A DNA stretch of 5,609 nucleotides. It comes from a bacterium. GTDB lineage: Bacteria; Vulcanimicrobiota; Vulcanimicrobiia; Vulcanimicrobiales; Vulcanimicrobiaceae. The DNA lies in assembly GCA_021807645.1 (NCBI GenBank), contig JAKBCP010000064.1:1-5609 (forward strand). Direction: 5' to 3'. The position numbers were made by a program, and so were the translations under genes. Shown piece by piece: positions 5,319-5,609 of the stretch; position 1 is the stretch's first letter, and every line of letters begins with the position of its first letter. Under the pieces are notes generated by a model. The model saw only the letters and a list, made by a program, of their open reading frames with translations. It was not told where the DNA came from and searched no databases.

Positions 5319-5609
5319 TTACGAGCCCCCCACGGCCTTCGACTCCGTGCCCCGCTCCATCAGCGTGCTGACCAGCATCATCACGATCGTTCCATAGAGA
5401 TAGGCGAGCCAATGGTTGAAATCGCCGCTCGCCCGGAAGCCCGGCGTAAAGTGCGCCGCGATCGCAAAGAGCAGGTAGTTGATCACGAACGAAAAGAGGC
5501 CGTGCGTCAGCCAGGTAATCGGTGCGGAGATCAGCCGTAAAATCGGTCCCAAGAGCATGTTCACGATGCCGAAGACGATCGCTGCGATCAGCGCGGTGCC
5601 GATCCCGGC
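5319..5609 (-). CDS. Phage-holin-like four-TM membrane protein (PF04020 family), N-terminus cut by window edge
   Basis: The open frame enters from the right edge and gives 96 residues to the TAA at 5321-5319. The visible part begins AGIGTALIAAIVFGIVNMLL. It contains hydrophobic segments at about residues 4-20, 36-53 (FSFVINYLLFAIAAHF) and 66-84 (HWLAYLYGTIVMMLVSTLM). The pattern NMLLGPILRLISAPITWLTHGLFSFVIN, then HFTPGF, is the signature of the small four-helix family named for a mycobacteriophage holin. Members are usually around 110-120 residues, so only roughly the first helix is missing. A GTG at 5564 is in frame but would remove a conserved segment, so it is not the start. The family is widespread on bacterial chromosomes and usually has no phage connection; its function is unknown. 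It ends 43 bases before the tmRNA on the same strand. Confidence 0.88.
   Translation of the reverse strand, partial: AGIGTALIAAIVFGIVNMLLGPILRLISAPITWLTHGLFSFVINYLLFAIAAHFTPGFRASGDFNHWLAYLYGTIVMMLVSTLMERGTESKAVGGS

Noticed and set aside
5174..5371. Plus-strand ORF of 65 codons
   Set aside because: It lies antisense to the tmRNA, including its tag and 5' domain, and to the 3' end of the holin-like gene; it has no family features.
5319..5609. Prophage remnant suggested by the holin-like name
   Set aside because: The four-TM family is common on bacterial chromosomes and no phage structural, lysis or integrase gene is near. The tmRNA is a frequent integration target, but no att-like duplication of its 3' end was seen in the window.

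Overview
The window looks like an ordinary chromosomal stretch of a GC-rich bacterium. Coding frames have strong G/C bias at third codon positions. Genes are tightly packed, Shine-Dalgarno signals are often weak, and a GTG start is used. The content (biotin synthase, TipAS-type MerR regulator, DUF190 protein, one-piece tmRNA) does not fix the lineage. The overall look would fit an uncultured phylum such as Eremiobacterota, but this is an impression only.

Left block, minus strand, read from right to left: an aldo/keto reductase (3973-2993), a DUF190 PII-like protein (2950-2618) with its own extended -10 promoter, a 183-base gap, then a compact cluster. The cluster holds a flavodoxin-fold NAD(P)H oxidoreductase (2434-1844), biotin synthase bioB (1853-912, overlapping the previous gene), a class I SAM methyltransferase (840-100) and a probable further gene whose GTG start overlaps the methyltransferase stop and which runs off the left edge. 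No other biotin gene is visible. A strong hairpin sits between bioB and the methyltransferase.

Middle: the only plus-strand gene encodes a MerR-family activator with a C-terminal TipAS-like ligand domain (4119-4862), divergent from the aldo/keto reductase. Between them lies a MerR-type promoter with a 19-base spacer and an imperfect dyad. The simplest reading is a small ligand-responsive switch that controls itself and perhaps the reductase.

Right block: a perfect 17-bp inverted repeat forms a bidirectional terminator between the MerR gene and a complete one-piece tmRNA (ssrA, 5275-4921, minus strand). The tmRNA has a G3-U70 alanine acceptor stem, encoded CCA, at least three clear pseudoknots and a short tag reading frame, ANNNYALAA. 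Its T-arm lacks the usual TTC-type loop, which is the most unusual feature of the window. Upstream of it is the 3' part of a membrane protein of the four-TM phage-holin-like family, cut by the right edge.

I see no prophage, IS element, CRISPR array, defence island or clearly new multi-gene system. The points most worth checking are the tmRNA T-arm, the MerR/AKR switch and the oxidoreductase-bioB coupling.
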